A DNA stretch of 64,000 nt from Enoplolaimus lenunculus (GCA_030248215.1 JASANG010000065.1:186001-250000); one strand, 5' to 3'; counted from the first letter of the stretch, positions 12,890 through 31,556 are shown. Program-made: numbers and translations. Notes: generated from the sequence alone by a model not told the origin.

Positions 12890-13281
12890 TAATGGGTCCT
12901 CTACGGTATAATGCGTGCGCTAATGTAAGAATTTGTACTGGTCTGAGTAAGGCCCGACGTCGTTTTAACACACTCTATTCCGAGACCACTATAAGTCCGG
13001 TAGTCCCTAACGAGGACGTAAAGACATATTGCACCGTGTTCATATAGCATCGCAAACATACATAACAACAACACAAACGCATATATACACTTATTTTTCT
13101 TAATTTTTTACCTTTTGTCCTGACTCCCATCGGACAGTGTCGGGACAATTAACAGTGTCTACGTACCGCATAAAATTGCACGTACACCCTAGTTGCAGCT
13201 TCAATTTATGCACAGATCCCTACCGGGTGGTTGGACAATTTCTTACATTAGTGCGCGCATTTTAACGTGGATGATCCATAA
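12890..13281. mobile_element. Inverted-repeat element with about 42-bp ends
   Basis: The left end (taatgggtcctctacgg, gcgtgcgctaatgtaagaa) is the inverse of the right end (ttcttacattagtgcgcgca, gatccataa) over about 42 bases. No coding capacity. Only this copy was seen. Confidence 0.6.
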
Positions 13282-13812
13282 AGGATAGAGTCAAATAATG
13301 ATAAGTGGAGTTCATAAATTTCAATTACTTTATAAAGTACGTAAACGCTTTCGGGACCAAATATCAGTGCAGACTGAGTACTATATATATTATATCAGGA
13401 TTCCGACAGGTACTAAATTTTGCCGGAACAGGGAATGGAATTGAATCTTTGCAGGAACCGGAACAGGAACCGGAATTTGAAATAATTTTTGTCATCGAAT
13501 TATTGTTGGACTTTTTAGAAAACTTGCCAAAAGCTTCTTAAACTAAAGTGAATTTTTAGCTATTTCGTCATCAAATTTTGCGAAACACATCAGACAGTTT
13601 ATTAACGAAATTGGCCCATGTGAAGATCAGGGGCGGAACGTTTCTTCTGTGGGGCTGCAATAGAGTAAGCTTAAGCTTTATACTAAGTCATTTCGAAATA
13701 AAAATTTTGCAATGAAGTTTTCAGTATTTAAGTGATTATGAAAAAATTGCCACAAAACCGAAAAAATCTGGCTCCTGCATTTCTGAATGCATGAACAATT
13801 GCAGGAATTGAA

Positions 13813-14317
13813 TAGTGAGTCAAATTGACTCTCTCTGAAATAGGCTTTTCCGGACTACACAAAATCAGTCAAATACCACTTCGTCAGAGTCAAATTCGAC
13901 TCGTCCAAGTCGCTCAGCATGGTACAACGAAACGTCTGCCTCCGGCTCCGAAAGAAAATCGGCCTCCGGTTCCGGTATAATGTTTGCCGGAGGTTCCGGC
14001 AATTTCGATACTAAAATTTTGCATAATTTTGCAACATTTATCTGTTTAGCGCGTTTCTTTTTACTTTTGTCAGAATTTTCAGGAAAGGATTTCCGAAATT
14101 TCGTAGAAAATCAACGTAAAACCAAACAACTTAATAACAACATATTATAGATATCGGCTAAAATTAACTAATTCACTGTCATTTTAACTGGTTCCGGCTC
14201 CGGTATTTTTCACCTGCGGTTGCACCCTGTCGCTCTGTGAGTCGAATTTGACTCAGTTTGCGTAGTCCCGAAAAGCCTATACGGAGAGTCAATTTAATAA
14301 CGATTTTTTGCAGTATA
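13813..14317. mobile_element. Palindromic TA element interrupted by a hAT-like element
   Basis: The two arms of the CACTGCAAAAAATGG family (tagtgagtcaaattgac... and ...gtcaatttaataacgat) are separated by a 312-bp hAT-like element at 13918-14229, so this is the older of the two. Confidence 0.75.
13918..14229. mobile_element. hAT-like element (CAGGGTGCAACCGG family) nested in a palindromic element
   Basis: Starts CATGGTACAACGAAACG and ends GGTTGCACCCTG. Flanking 8-bp copies are tcgctcag and tcgctctg (7 of 8 match), as expected for hAT insertion. Confidence 0.75.
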
Positions 14318-14658
14318 TGTATATACATATATGTATTTTCAGGATGGAAAGATTTTTCCCATTCGACAAAGAAACATTGGCCTATATTCTAACTTTTATT
14401 TTTTAAAACCGTATGATTTCTAAAATTGTCTGAACGTGCATAGCCAAAATTTTGAATTGTGCCATACTCCAATATTAATCATTACGTTTTTAGTTACTGC
14501 ATTTGTTTCACAATTTTGGCATTCTAAATGATGTATTACACCAACTTTTCAGTTTTGTGTCCTTGTTCAAAATATTTTATTTTTTGCCTACACCATTGCC
14601 AGAATGCTAAACGTTTCTCAGTTATCAGCTCTTAGGGTTACTATATTTATATACGCAA

Positions 14659-15005
14659 CAGGGTACAACCGGAGGTCTGTCTCCGGCTCCGGCAGAAAAT
14701 CGGCCTCCGGCTTTGGTAGAATTTTTGCCGGAGGTTCCGGCAATTTCGGTAGTAAAATTTTGCATAATTTTGCCAAATTTATCTGTTTAGCGCGTTTCAA
14801 TTGACTATTGTCACAATTTTCATGAAAGAATTGTCGGAATTTGGCAGAAAATTAGCGTGAAACCAAAGAACTTAACTACATTTTGCAGATATTGGCTAAA
14901 ATGAACTAATTAACCATCATTTTTACTACTTTTCGCCTCACCTCCGGCTCCGTGAAGTTTCGTTGACCTACGGCTCCGGTATTTTTCACTTCCGGTTGCA
15001 CCTTG
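14659..15005. mobile_element. hAT-like element, CAGGGTACAACCGG
   Basis: Ends CAGGGTACAACCGGAGG and CCGGTTGCACCTTG. The 8-bp flanks atacgcaa / atacgcac differ at one base. The interior is rich in CGGCTCCGG and has no coding capacity. Confidence 0.8.
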
Positions 15006-15130
15006 ATACGCACCGGCCCTAAAGGCTGGTGAGAATGAGAACATTCTCTTAGGGGATGGCTGCCACACCTAAACCCATGTAGTTTGAGGGGATACTAAGC
15101 AGATTGGGGAAGCATTTTACTAATTGAAGT

Positions 15131-15310
15131 AGCGTGGCCTCCAATCCTGTACGGACCAATGTGGGCAGCAAATATCCGGAGGTGAAAAAACTAGCGCTGG
15201 AAATAAACGCACTGCCAGAGGTGGAACCAAACGTGAAACATTTACAAAGCGGCTCCTTTGATGTGTGCCACAGATATATCACGGTACATCCGGAGGCGGA
15301 AGGATGCTGA
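15131..15310 (+). other. Short coding-like stretch, unassigned
   Basis: A 59-codon frame reads SVASNPVRTNVGSKYPEVKK and ALPEVEPNVKHLQSGS, with higher GC than its surroundings and protein-like composition. An overlapping frame just upstream (ILLIEVAWPPILYGPMWAAN) is also open. It has no start codon and no recognised family, and lies right after a hAT-like element ending at 15005. Probably a fragment of an old gene or transposon. Confidence 0.2.
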
Positions 15311-15966
15311 ATTCAATTTTAACACTAACCTGATAAAGTGCTAAATCAAAAATTAGTTTAAACATTTTTTTTGCTAAATCTCAGCAAGTATAGCATTTAA
15401 AATTGTCCTTGCCTTAAAAGCACACTGAATCACAGCATACATAAAAATCTTCACTATCAAAATTGTCGGAACCTCCGGCAAAAATTCTACCGAACTAGAG
15501 TTCGATCTTCTGCCGAAGCCACATCCCCGGTTGTACACTGACCAGCATAAAAGTATCGAAATTATCACACGAATGCACCTATAAATTTAAATTTAGTTCG
15601 AACATTTTGTTAATAACAATCTCTCTAAATTTTTACTGTTTAAATTTTAATTATGTAAACCAGCATATAACGAACACTAACAACTGTTTATTTAAAGTTT
15701 TTGTAATATATGTAACAAACAAATACAACAACACTCATGTAAACAAATACATCGACCACCTTGCGAGTACCGCTCCAGGCGATTAAGAATACTAAAGTTT
15801 TCCTATTCTGTTAGTCCAGAAGTAAAAAAATGCCAAAGAAATGAACCTAACTCCGCAAAAATCAAAAACAACTTTAATATCGTTAACTTCCCATTTGAAA
15901 GTTATCGTTACGAAGAAACCATTTCAGGGTACCGTCAAATTATGTTTGCTATTAAAAACAAAACAT

Positions 15967-17812
15967 TTAACCACCCTTCTTTTTCGACACTCCAACAGTT
16001 CTTCCTTTTCGCCCGGTTGTCTTCGAGTGTTGACCGCGAACTCTAAGCCCCCAATAATGCCGCAACCCACGATGCAGTCGAATTTTCTTCAGCCGTTCCA
16101 AATCCTCACGTAATTTCTGGTCAACCGTAGTGCTTAGCACTTGAGTGTACTTGCCGTCTTTAACATCTTTTTGTCGGTTTAAAAACCAGTCAGGGATTTT
16201 GTAATCTCTTGGTCGTGTCATTACCGTGATCAATTTTTCAACTTCTTCTTCGCTTAATTCACCAGCACGTTTATTCACATCGATATCTGCTTTGCGACAA
16301 ACCACATGACTAAATCGACGACCAACGCCTAAAATATACTGAAGTAATTCTCTAAATCCTCATATCACAATCTAAACTCAGAAGTGTACTAGCGTTTTTA
16401 GCGCAAGGGGGTTACGCTCTATACAAATTTCGTCCAATGCAAAGAACAGAACCGTAACAGTGTTGTAATAAGCTTATTAATAAGCCTAAGCGTAAGCATA
16501 AGCAGTATGCCAAAGACTAAACAAAAAAGTCTAAAGCTTAAACTTGTGCTATTGCAGTCGCGCAGAAAAACGGCCTGCTTCTGATTTCTATATAGGCACA
16601 AATTTCGAAACGTTTGGCTCCCTGTGTTACCTGAAAACTTGTTAAAAACCATGCACAAAAATAAAAAACCACGAAATATGACCTCGAAACCCCCCTGCTA
16701 GCTATACCCCTGTTTGAACTACGGAGCCAAGAATTCAATGCAGTAAGCAATTACCACTAAATTGTATTGTGCGATGAATAAGTATGTTGTCATTTGTTAA
16801 TTTTGTGCAATTATATATACTTCATCATAGCTTACTAACACGCTAGGTTCAATTATATAGGGCTAATGTAAAGAACAGGAGCGGAACAGTATTATAAGAT
16901 TATTCTTAAGTCTAAGCCTAAGCGTAAGAATGAGTTTATTCCTAAGTCTAAGCTTAAGCCAAGCAAAAAATTTAAAGCTTAACCTTACTCTATTCTAGTC
17001 CCACAGAAAAACGATCCGCCACTCATCTTTACATCGGCTAAAGCACGAATCTAAACGTTGACGTCAAATCAACATGGGACAAACCCAGGGTGCGACCGGA
17101 TATCCGGCTCCTGTTTTACTATCAGGCAAAAACACGTATCCGGTTCCGGTATAAACCTTCCGGATACCGGATTTCCGTGATGACTTCGTAAATATCAAAT
17201 GATTGCAAATTATGTTGTGTGAGATGTTGTGTTTTCAGGCCCATTACATGTAAGTATACAGTATTGGTTTAAAGCAATATTTTTTGCATATGGTTAAGAC
17301 AGCGATTCGGATTTTATATATTATCGAAACAAACCAACTATTTGCACCTTCACACAATTATTTTCAAGTATTAGGACACGCTCGTTCCATAAACGCAATA
17401 TTCCGGTTACTAAAGATAAATTAACATTTACTGACGCATTAACGTGCTAAAATTGATTTATTTTAAAACACACTATCCGGTTAACATCCGGTTCCGGTAA
17501 AAAAGCACTATCCGGATGCGGCTCCGGTTTTTTTTGCGATCCGGTCGCACCCTGGACAAACCGTGACCCGCCTGGACAATTAACTTGAATCCCGCATAAG
17601 CGTAAGCAAAAAAAGTAGTAAAAAGTCTAAAGCTTAAGCTAACTTTGTTACAGCCCCTCAGGAAAACGTTCCGGCCTTATTATATATGGGCCACAAACGC
17701 TATACGCACCTTTGATTGCGGTGAGAGCAAACGGCACTTTCCGATTGCCGTCAATGTTTGTGTTCATTACACGCAAAATGTGAATAAAACCTTCCGGAAT
17801 AACAAGCGCCAT
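15967..17812 (-). CDS. rps-18: Small-subunit ribosomal protein S18 (uS13), 2 exons, 154 aa
   Basis: Component of the 40S ribosomal head, universal family uS13. On the minus strand exon 1 is 17812-17710 and exon 2 is 16328-15967. The donor is AAAG/gtgcgt and the acceptor tatattttag; the split glycine codon (G+GC) restores [13 protein letters not shown]. The N-terminus [19 protein letters not shown] and the C-terminal half ([56 protein letters not shown]) match eukaryotic S18 along its whole length; the human protein is 152 aa. The only oddity is GlyGly after the usual Lys-rich end. The start is fixed by family homology and by an acceptor-like tttttcag 9 nt upstream. The 1.4-kb intron is filled by a hAT-like element and TTAGGC-bearing elements. 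A possible poly(A) signal (AATAAA on the minus strand) lies at 15687-15692. Confidence 0.97.
16433..16598. mobile_element. TTAGGC-bearing element, family A, in the RPS18 intron
   Basis: Begins tccaatgcaaagaacag and ends cgcagaaaaacggcctg...tatatagg. Contains short AAGCCTAAGC-type runs. Confidence 0.65.
16861..17039. mobile_element. TTAGGC-bearing element, family A, in the RPS18 intron
   Basis: Begins ggctaatgtaaagaacagg and ends ccacagaaaaacgatccgcc...tttacatcggc, the usual family A ends, with AAGCCTAAGC and TAAGTCTAAG units between. Confidence 0.75.
17086..17554. mobile_element. hAT-like element with exact 8-bp duplication, RPS18 intron
   Basis: Ends CAGGGTGCGACCGGATATCC and GGATCCGGTCGCACCCTG-like (inverse). 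The target duplication gacaaacc is exact at 17078-17085 and 17555-17562. 469 bp, no coding capacity. Confidence 0.92.
17590..17692. mobile_element. TTAGGC-bearing element, family A, partial, close to the RPS18 exon 1 donor
   Basis: Right half only: aagcgtaagc run, then tacagcccctcaggaaaacg and atatatgggcc. It ends 17 bases from the donor of RPS18 exon 1 (17709), inside the intron. Confidence 0.6.
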
Positions 17813-17926
17813 GTGTACACTCTGAAAAACTTAAAACAGGTTTACATCTGCCTGCCGACTAGGCGCCATATTTAGCGTTGAGACGGAAGTGAAAGCCGAG
17901 GCGAGCTTGACGTGGGCAGAACTACT

Positions 17927-18335
17927 GTACTGACCCGAATAAGAGGGGGGACTGAAATTTATTTGGCCTCTCCAGAGGGTACCCCCCTTGTTATTCGGTT
18001 ACGAAGTATTTATTTTTAACCCACGCTCCACCGCCCTTCTGTACTGATATATATCCGGTACTGCAATTATCCGTTGAATTAAACATTTATTTCTCTTGTG
18101 TCAATAGCTTGAGCAATAATACAAGGTAATAATAATGAATGTATATACTTTCAAAATTTATACGCTTTTTTGGTCTAGAGTCATTTATGCGCTAAAATTA
18201 AGGCCTAATTGACATTTATGGACTCTAATTAGGGTTTAGGGACTCTATCCGTTTACGGTTTCTTATTAGGGATACGTACTTCTATTGATTTGGACTAAAA
18301 ATGGGGACCCCCTCTTATTAGTTTCAATACAGTAC
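17927..18335. mobile_element. TA-type element, GTGACCCGAATAA family
   Basis: Begins tactgacccgaataagag and ends with ctcttattagtttcaatacag. The inner text cctctccagagggtaccccc and attagggtttagggactct recurs at 37311, 55590 and 57564. Confidence 0.7.
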
Positions 18336-18407
18336 CTAATAAATTAGACAGGCCATCCACACGTAGAAAAAATTGGACATCCGCTCCCAAAAACCTCAGA
18401 ACTCTTC

Positions 18408-18564
18408 GCCAATGTCACTTTTAGGGCCGTAACAGTAGATTAAGCGTATTGCTAAGCCTTGCAAAAGCGCATTCCTAAACCTAAGCAAAAAATGTAGTCT
18501 GGAATGTAATCCTACGTTTTTTACACACCAAAAACCGGGAGATCGCTCTAAAAGTAACATGGGC
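18408..18564. mobile_element. TTAGGC-bearing element, family B, internally shortened
   Basis: Starts gccaatgtcacttttaggg and ends taaaagtaacatgggct. Only a few CCTAAGC units remain. Confidence 0.65.
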
Positions 18565-18581
18565 TAGGACATCCTGGCCAG

Positions 18582-18884
18582 CAGTGTACAACCGGAGGTC
18601 TGCCTCCGCCAGAAAATAGTAAAATTCTGCTTGATAATGATAAGTGGACATGGCCCCGAAATTGAATTACTTAGGGTGCAATTGTAAAAACAGTCATTTC
18701 GAAATAATTCTCCAATGAAGTTTTCAGTATTTAAGTGATTATGTAAAAATTACCACAAAACCGTAAAAAAACTGGCTCATTGCATCTCTGAACTCATGAG
18801 CAATTACAGGAATTGAATATTTCCGAAATTTCGCAGAAAATTAGCGTAAAAAACACAAAAGTTTCGTTGTCCGTTTGCACCCCG
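18582..18884. mobile_element. hAT-like element with exact 8-bp duplication
   Basis: Ends CAGTGTACAACCGGAGG and CCGTTTGCACCCCG. The duplication ctggccag is exact at 18574-18581 and 18885-18892. Confidence 0.88.
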
Positions 18885-19223
18885 CTGGCCAGCGATCCAG
18901 CTTCCGAAGGTTCCAAGCATCTAGATGAACCTGATCGAAGTATTTTAGAAATTGAGTACACGACAGCTTGAAAAATATTCGCTCATCCAATATAAAAAGG
19001 CGACAACAAAACAACATTTCATAAAAAATTTACTGTATATCACGAAAACTGTTACGCGCGAACATAGTTTAAATTTTCCAAACACAATGATGTAATGCTG
19101 CTATATGACTCGTATTCGCATAAAATTTAGTTGACTACAAGCTAAATACTCGTCACTGAAGACGTACCATACTCATGACCCCTGATGACTCATGGTAGTA
19201 TAAACTTATTGTGATGCTACATC

Positions 19224-19352
19224 GGTCAATATATCGAACAGAACCGGAACAGTACTCATAATCCTAACCAAAACAAAAAATAGTACAAAGCGTAAGCTTA
19301 CGCTATTGCAGCCTGGCGGAAAAACGGTCCACAACTGATGTATACACGGGCC
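19224..19352. mobile_element. TTAGGC-family A element, degenerate
   Basis: ggtcaatatatcgaacagaa at the left and aaaacggtcc...cacgggcc at the right match family A ends. The telomere-like units are almost lost. Confidence 0.5.
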
Positions 19353-19399
19353 ATAAATCTATAGCATATGCATCAAACTATATATTTATATATGAGTTT

Positions 19400-22300
19400 C
19401 AGTTTATGATGAAAAATTAAATTATGAAAAAAGCAAATGAAAAAATGAACTATATTTGGTAGGTTTTAAACGAAATATAGCAGTTCAAAATTCAGGGGCA
19501 CGTTAACTCCACATTATTGGGTAAATTTTTCTGTACAGATCCCAAATTGTTATGTACAGAGAGAAAATTTTGAGAAATAGTTTACATATCACTTCCCAAA
19601 CAAAATATTATAACTCTAAACTAAGACAATCCACTTATTTTGCACTGCAACCAAGAAATTTACAAAAAAACAAATCACAATGTAATATATATCGTCAGCG
19701 CATTACACTACAAATATTATAATTGCTCTAAATGCGCACAGTATACTAAATAGCTTGGCAATGAAACATAAAATTTATCAAGCGAACGAGGTAACTATAT
19801 TACCAAAGGAATATAAACAAAAAACTATAGAACTATATATTTGCTTGTCTGGATATTGAAAATACATAATCATTTCTTACGGATCTAAGAACTAAACTAT
19901 GCAACAAATAAAAGTAAAACTCGTTCTGTACACCCCATGAAGACGGTCATGTTATTCGCACCTAGCCAAATTTCGGTGGCATAAATTGTTTGGCAGTCTT
20001 TTAAAAATGTTGGCACCATGCAGTCCAAATTTATTTTAACACAGTTCTACAGATTCGAAAATGTCTATAGTTCGAAAAAAATTCAAAATTAAAAGGAGAT
20101 TTATGTTACGCAAAAAACTTATCGCATCCAAACCCCATTGGTTACCATATACAGAAGCGGAAACACATAACACAAAGGCCTTAGCTAAAATTAAAACAGA
20201 CGTCAGAAATATGTCGAAAATACTAAACCTGTGTATTTATGAACACTGTACCAAGACAATACAGAACGCTTAAATTATATTAATTCATATTATATATATA
20301 TTTAGTCCTATATTCAAGTCACGGATGATTCAATGACTTCTCACAGATAGGAGACTCAATGGAAAAGTTGACATTGAAACAGGGATTAAGCCTATGTGCT
20401 TGATAATAAAAACTGACACATGCTTTGCTTTAGCTTGAAAGATTACGAAAATTGTTGAACCACCGACGAAAATTTCAAAAAAGTTTTAAGTTTCGGCTTT
20501 TTATAATATTTCACAAATTGTCTACTTTTCGCAATGAAGGGCTTTTGGGTGCGATTTTGAATAAATTGTCTACTAACCTTCAGAAACCATTAATAAACCA
20601 TTAATTGAATAGTTAGATTATAGCTAATTTGCTTATTATCTTAATTGATAAGCTTAAATGAAGATTTTTTGTTTAAATTATTTCACTAATTATTAGGGTT
20701 GCTAAAGAGGTTTTGGGTTCGAGAAATCTGAACAAATTGTTGAGAAACCTCCAAAATCAATAAATGAAGTTAGCTAATAACTAATTTGCATTTTAGATTA
20801 ATTGCTTTAGTGTGTTCGAGCTGCGTTCAACACATGTAGTTCCACTACGACTGGATGGTTGTCAGCGTACGATTCAGAAGTAAATCCATTAATTTATTAC
20901 ATTGAAATAAATTGCCGTGTAGTATGAACTAAATTGTCGTGTAGTATTTACAAAGATACATTGTCTTGCCGATGCGTAACCTTTCCACTCAGTATGTCTA
21001 CAGGTCATACCTTCTACAGAATCAACCGGAAGAGTGTTAGCGTGTAAACCAGAGACTTTTTAAAACATGAGACAGATTGTAACACCAGACAGTTCGAGTC
21101 TCAGGATCATCTCCTTGCTACTTCTGTGCCATAGAATAAATTCTTCACATGCCTAATGCAGCAATACACCGTTGAACTACTTAACGATAAATGCTATAAC
21201 TGGTTATAAACAACATGACTTTTAGATGTCTGACCGTTCAAATACATACATATTTTACTCAAAGACAAACTTTATAACCACTTGCACTTTCAAAGGATGG
21301 AACATAATCTTTGATTGTCATACACAATTTAAAGATATCTTCGCTTGTTTAAAATGTACGAGGGCTGCAAACAGAACGAATGTATGTAGCGATACAAAAA
21401 TCAGCGCATCAGGCAGTTGCCAAGAAACAGGCTTCAAATCAAGATACATACGCTCAAATACATTAACATATCGTATATCAACCAAATCTAAAAGCCATCC
21501 TAAACATTTTATACTCAGCAATGAATTATATAACCATTATAATCACTGTATGTACATAAAGCATAAACGGGGCGGAAAACACAGACAAACAATGTTAATT
21601 TTATAAAGTTATGCCAATCACTTAATAAACAAGTTCTATAAAAGCTACTGAATCTCGTATCTCGCTCGAACGGCTACTACTTAAATACACAAGAACAATG
21701 CCAAGCCATAACGTAGCAGTTGGCAATACCCAACTGTATTTCATTCACCCACGAAAAACTTTATGGCCCAACATTTTCCAAAGCATTTGTAAAAACGGTC
21801 TTAGTTATTGAGCAACAAAATAAAATATACACTCCAGCGTTGCCACAAGGCAAAAATGCCGCTCAATACGTACATACTGAATTATTTTCCTACTAGTCTT
21901 AAGCCTACCCTGGCGTACAATGTTTAGATATAAGAAGCAAATATCGCTTGTCGTTTTGCAGCTCACGTCATGAACAAAATATCGGTTAGCACAAAACTTT
22001 AGAGCCCATTGTCGTACGTAAATATAATATAATACATAATAAAAAGACAAGTCCAAAAATGAACACAAACGAGTAGTTTATATTATTCTAATGTATTCTG
22101 CAACAACAAAACAAAAAATAAATTAAACCATTACAACATGCAAGAGTGCATTAATCCAACTCACCTATTACAAACCTCGTGGAAGCTAAATTACCGCCGA
22201 CGTGACCTAAATTACCGCCGACGTGACCAGCCCATCAAAATTCATCTCAAAATGCAATACCACACACTAGCTGCTTTGACTATTTGTATCTAACAGAAAC

Positions 22301-23650
22301 ACCGACTCAGAAAAACCTTCCGTTTAGCTGGCATTGGGGATTTTATACAGTTCTGGTATTGATTTCTTACATTTGAAACGCTGACCTTAGAGGCGAATAT
22401 ATACGCAGCAGCCGGCAAACAATTCAACCCATAATCCAAGAGAAACTTCGAACGATTATTTTCACAGATCGCAAATCCGACCAAAACAGCCAATCAGTAT
22501 GGTTTGTAACCAGGTGTGCTTTATGACAATGAACTCTTGTTCCAAAAGCAAAACACAACAGCAAAAAAATACAGCACAAATTGTAGAAGAAACAATAATT
22601 ATAATGTGTGTGTGCACGTCGGTGATACGATTACAATATTGTAGGAACGGTAACGTGATATTAGACGCAGGATCAACTCATACAAACAAAGCTATGTGAA
22701 CAGCAGGTACGAGCCCAGATTGCATACAAAACAACAAACTAAAAGAACATTTACTATGCTTATACTTATTTTTTTTGCATTAGAGAACAATCTGGAGAGC
22801 AATTGCAGCTTTCACATCCAGAACTGGAATAATAAATTATAACACGATGCAATCCGAACCGCTAATAACCCTTACAATAAAATCAATGGTCAAAAAAATG
22901 ACCTAACAGGAAAACCAATAGTAAACAACGTAGCAACAACTAACCGACTACCCCGTACGGTTGATGTGATTAAGAGGCAGCCAACAGAAAGGAAACGGTT
23001 ATTAACAAAAGAAGAAAACAATATATAAACACTGAGCAGATTCAAAACTTACACTTTTGTTGTATATTATTAAAATTAATACTCAAACTATAAATTAGAA
23101 ATTACACTCTCCCCCTTAACAACACAACATACCCCCAATGTTGTAAACCGAGGTGCTTTCTCGTTGTGCACGACAAATTCATTCCGGTATAAGGACGTAA
23201 TTAATGAATTAATCTCACATCGGACGTAACACACTAACAATGAACAGGTTCAGCACAAAGACGCCACTAGTTCTAGTTTGCACATCATAGTCAGAACAGT
23301 TATTGGCACTCGTCTGTGTACACAATACATTGATAATGACGAGCGAGCATCTGAAACAACGCAATTATGATGACAATGCTATCAAGTCACACAATTTTAA
23401 TACCTTTCTTTAGAGAGAAGCTTGATTATGTTTTCGTTACTTTTTGTTTCATGGCAATAAAATTTCGTGATAAGTGCATATTCGGGTAGTGTTAAATTTG
23501 GGTTGTTTTTTTAAAAATCAAACAGATACGTATAATTACTGGGCATTCGCTGTGTCGCGACGGAGTAGCCAGTGTTTAGTTACATCTACAACTAAGCACA
23601 TAGTTAAAAACAACCATATAAATAATAAGCACAGATGAAATATATGAGAT
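19400..23650. other. Repeat-poor AT-rich stretch between RPS18 and CNBP
   Basis: No gene, and none of the inverted-repeat families that crowd the rest of the window. Open frames (for example 20061-20273 and 21226-21606) have no recognisable product. A 21-bp direct repeat (ctaaattaccgccgacgtga) occurs twice at 22188-22229. Confidence 0.5.
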
Positions 23651-23894
23651 ATATGATCGAGACGAGAATATGTTTAATTAATTTTGTCTCGTTCCGGTTC
23701 CAATAAATTGTAATTCCGGTTGCGCCCTAATATTTATTACATCTTAAAATCTAGCTCATTACTAAGGTTACGGTTATGGCTGAAAATACTGTTCATCAAA
23801 ATTCAACGTGCTACAATTTTCACGTTGTAGTCCTTGTATCCTTTACTAATAAATTGTTCAAAAATGTACTGTCAATAGAAGCGTTAAATTTTAC

Positions 23895-30271
<6,377 letters not shown>

Positions 30272-30455
30272 CTTTTGTCTAAAAACGCAAGAATATGCAT
30301 TAGTTTTTTATTTTGCCAAATAATGCACTATCACGTATACATGGTCTCTACGGGCAATATCAAATTAGCGCAAAAAATGAAACTCCTGTTCGAAGTGGCG
30401 TTTCAATGTCTGTTTGCGTAACGCCGCCTCGGATTTAAAAATAAAAATGTTCTAT

Positions 30456-30504
30456 TATAATTATAATTATTATTATTATTATTATTATCATTATTATTAT
30501 TATC
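30456..30504. repeat. (ATT)n microsatellite upstream of CNBP
   Basis: About 16 ATT units with one interruption. It lies about 185 bases upstream of the CNBP ATG, inside the possible 5' UTR intron. Confidence 0.9.
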
Positions 30505-30546
30505 AGAAGTAAAACAATTCACAATGTTGCAATATCAAGCGGTTAC

Positions 30547-30583
30547 CTGGAATGCTAAACGACTTCGCCGTAAGCTTCTCCAC
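30547..30583 (-). other. Possible non-coding 5' exon of the CNBP gene
   Basis: On the minus strand a 37-nt segment is bounded by an acceptor-like cttttag and a donor-like CCAG/gtaacc, about 280 nt upstream of the CNBP start codon. The next acceptor is tttttag at 30279-30285, 7 nt before the ATG. If real, this makes a short 5' UTR intron (about 30279-30546) containing an (ATT)n microsatellite. The other reading is that the acceptor beside the ATG receives a trans-spliced leader. Confidence 0.35.
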
Positions 30584-31185
30584 CTAAAAGACATAATATA
30601 TCCGTACGTAAACAAAAGGTAAATTGGTACATAACAGTGTGTATTTTCGAAAGTTAGTCGTCATTTTTAATTTCTTTGCATATATAAAATTAGTGCTAAC
30701 CTTAAAAAGATATACAGAATATGATTCACGGAATTAGTTTCGTTTAAGCACGCGGTGGCGGCGGTGATGCTGATAAACTGCACGTGTAAGATATCTGGGA
30801 TATGCATTTTTCCCACGTTAGTAAAGAGTTAAACAATCGACATGTAGAAAACAAACGCTGGTCGTGACATAGCAACAAATACCGTTAACCACAAAAACTA
30901 CAATTTCTGCTTCCAGTTTGTAACATGTAAATACGTATGCTAGCGCACTATCAGCTACAGACGGAAGTTAACTTCGATTTGTGTGGCTCCGGCATCTTTT
31001 AATATCCGGTCGCCCCCGGCTATATACACGTAAACCTAAAGTTAGCTAAAAATGTTGAACTCGAACATATGCTACCTTGGTATGAGTTATCATACAGCAG
31101 GGTGGCAACAAAAGTTCGGGTTCGGCAAAAATTTGCGAGTAGTTATCAGGCATGGGCGGTCTCGGTCAAAAAACTAGACCGAGAC

Positions 31186-31556
31186 CAGGGTGCAACCGGA
31201 ATTACAATTTACCGGAACCGGAATTTGAAAATTTTACCGGAACCGGAAAATGAAAAATGCATTTCACCAAAAATTTCATTTTAATCTTATTTTTTGCTCT
31301 ATTATTTGTGAAATAACCTTAGTCGAACATAGGTATTTATTTTATTTGTTGTATTTTAGATTTAAACTAAAAAATTTTTTTTGCCAAAAGTTTTGAATAT
31401 TTTTATGTGCTCTGAATTGCCGTTTCATACAATTAAACTAATAAATCGCCGTTAAACTTATTTGTTACTTTATTTTTCACTTCGCTACTGTCCCCATACC
31501 CTTCGAACAGGTCGGGACAAATTCCACTGTCTCAAAACACACTCAGTGCAACCCTG
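31186..31556. mobile_element. CAGGGTGCAACCGG-family element inside a larger hAT-like element
   Basis: Ends CAGGGTGCAACCGGAATTAC and CAGTGCAACCCTG. No matching 8-bp flanks are visible, so the insertion may be old or rearranged. Confidence 0.65.

Larger units (their letters stand above)
10586..15966. other. Intergenic region between the BMP3-like gene and RPS18
   Basis: No gene supported. AATAAA at 11069-11074 may end the BMP3-like mRNA. The remainder holds the elements listed separately at 11350, 11941, 12890, 13813, 13918 and 14659 and one coding-like stretch at 15131. AT-rich unique sequence fills the gaps. Confidence 0.5.
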
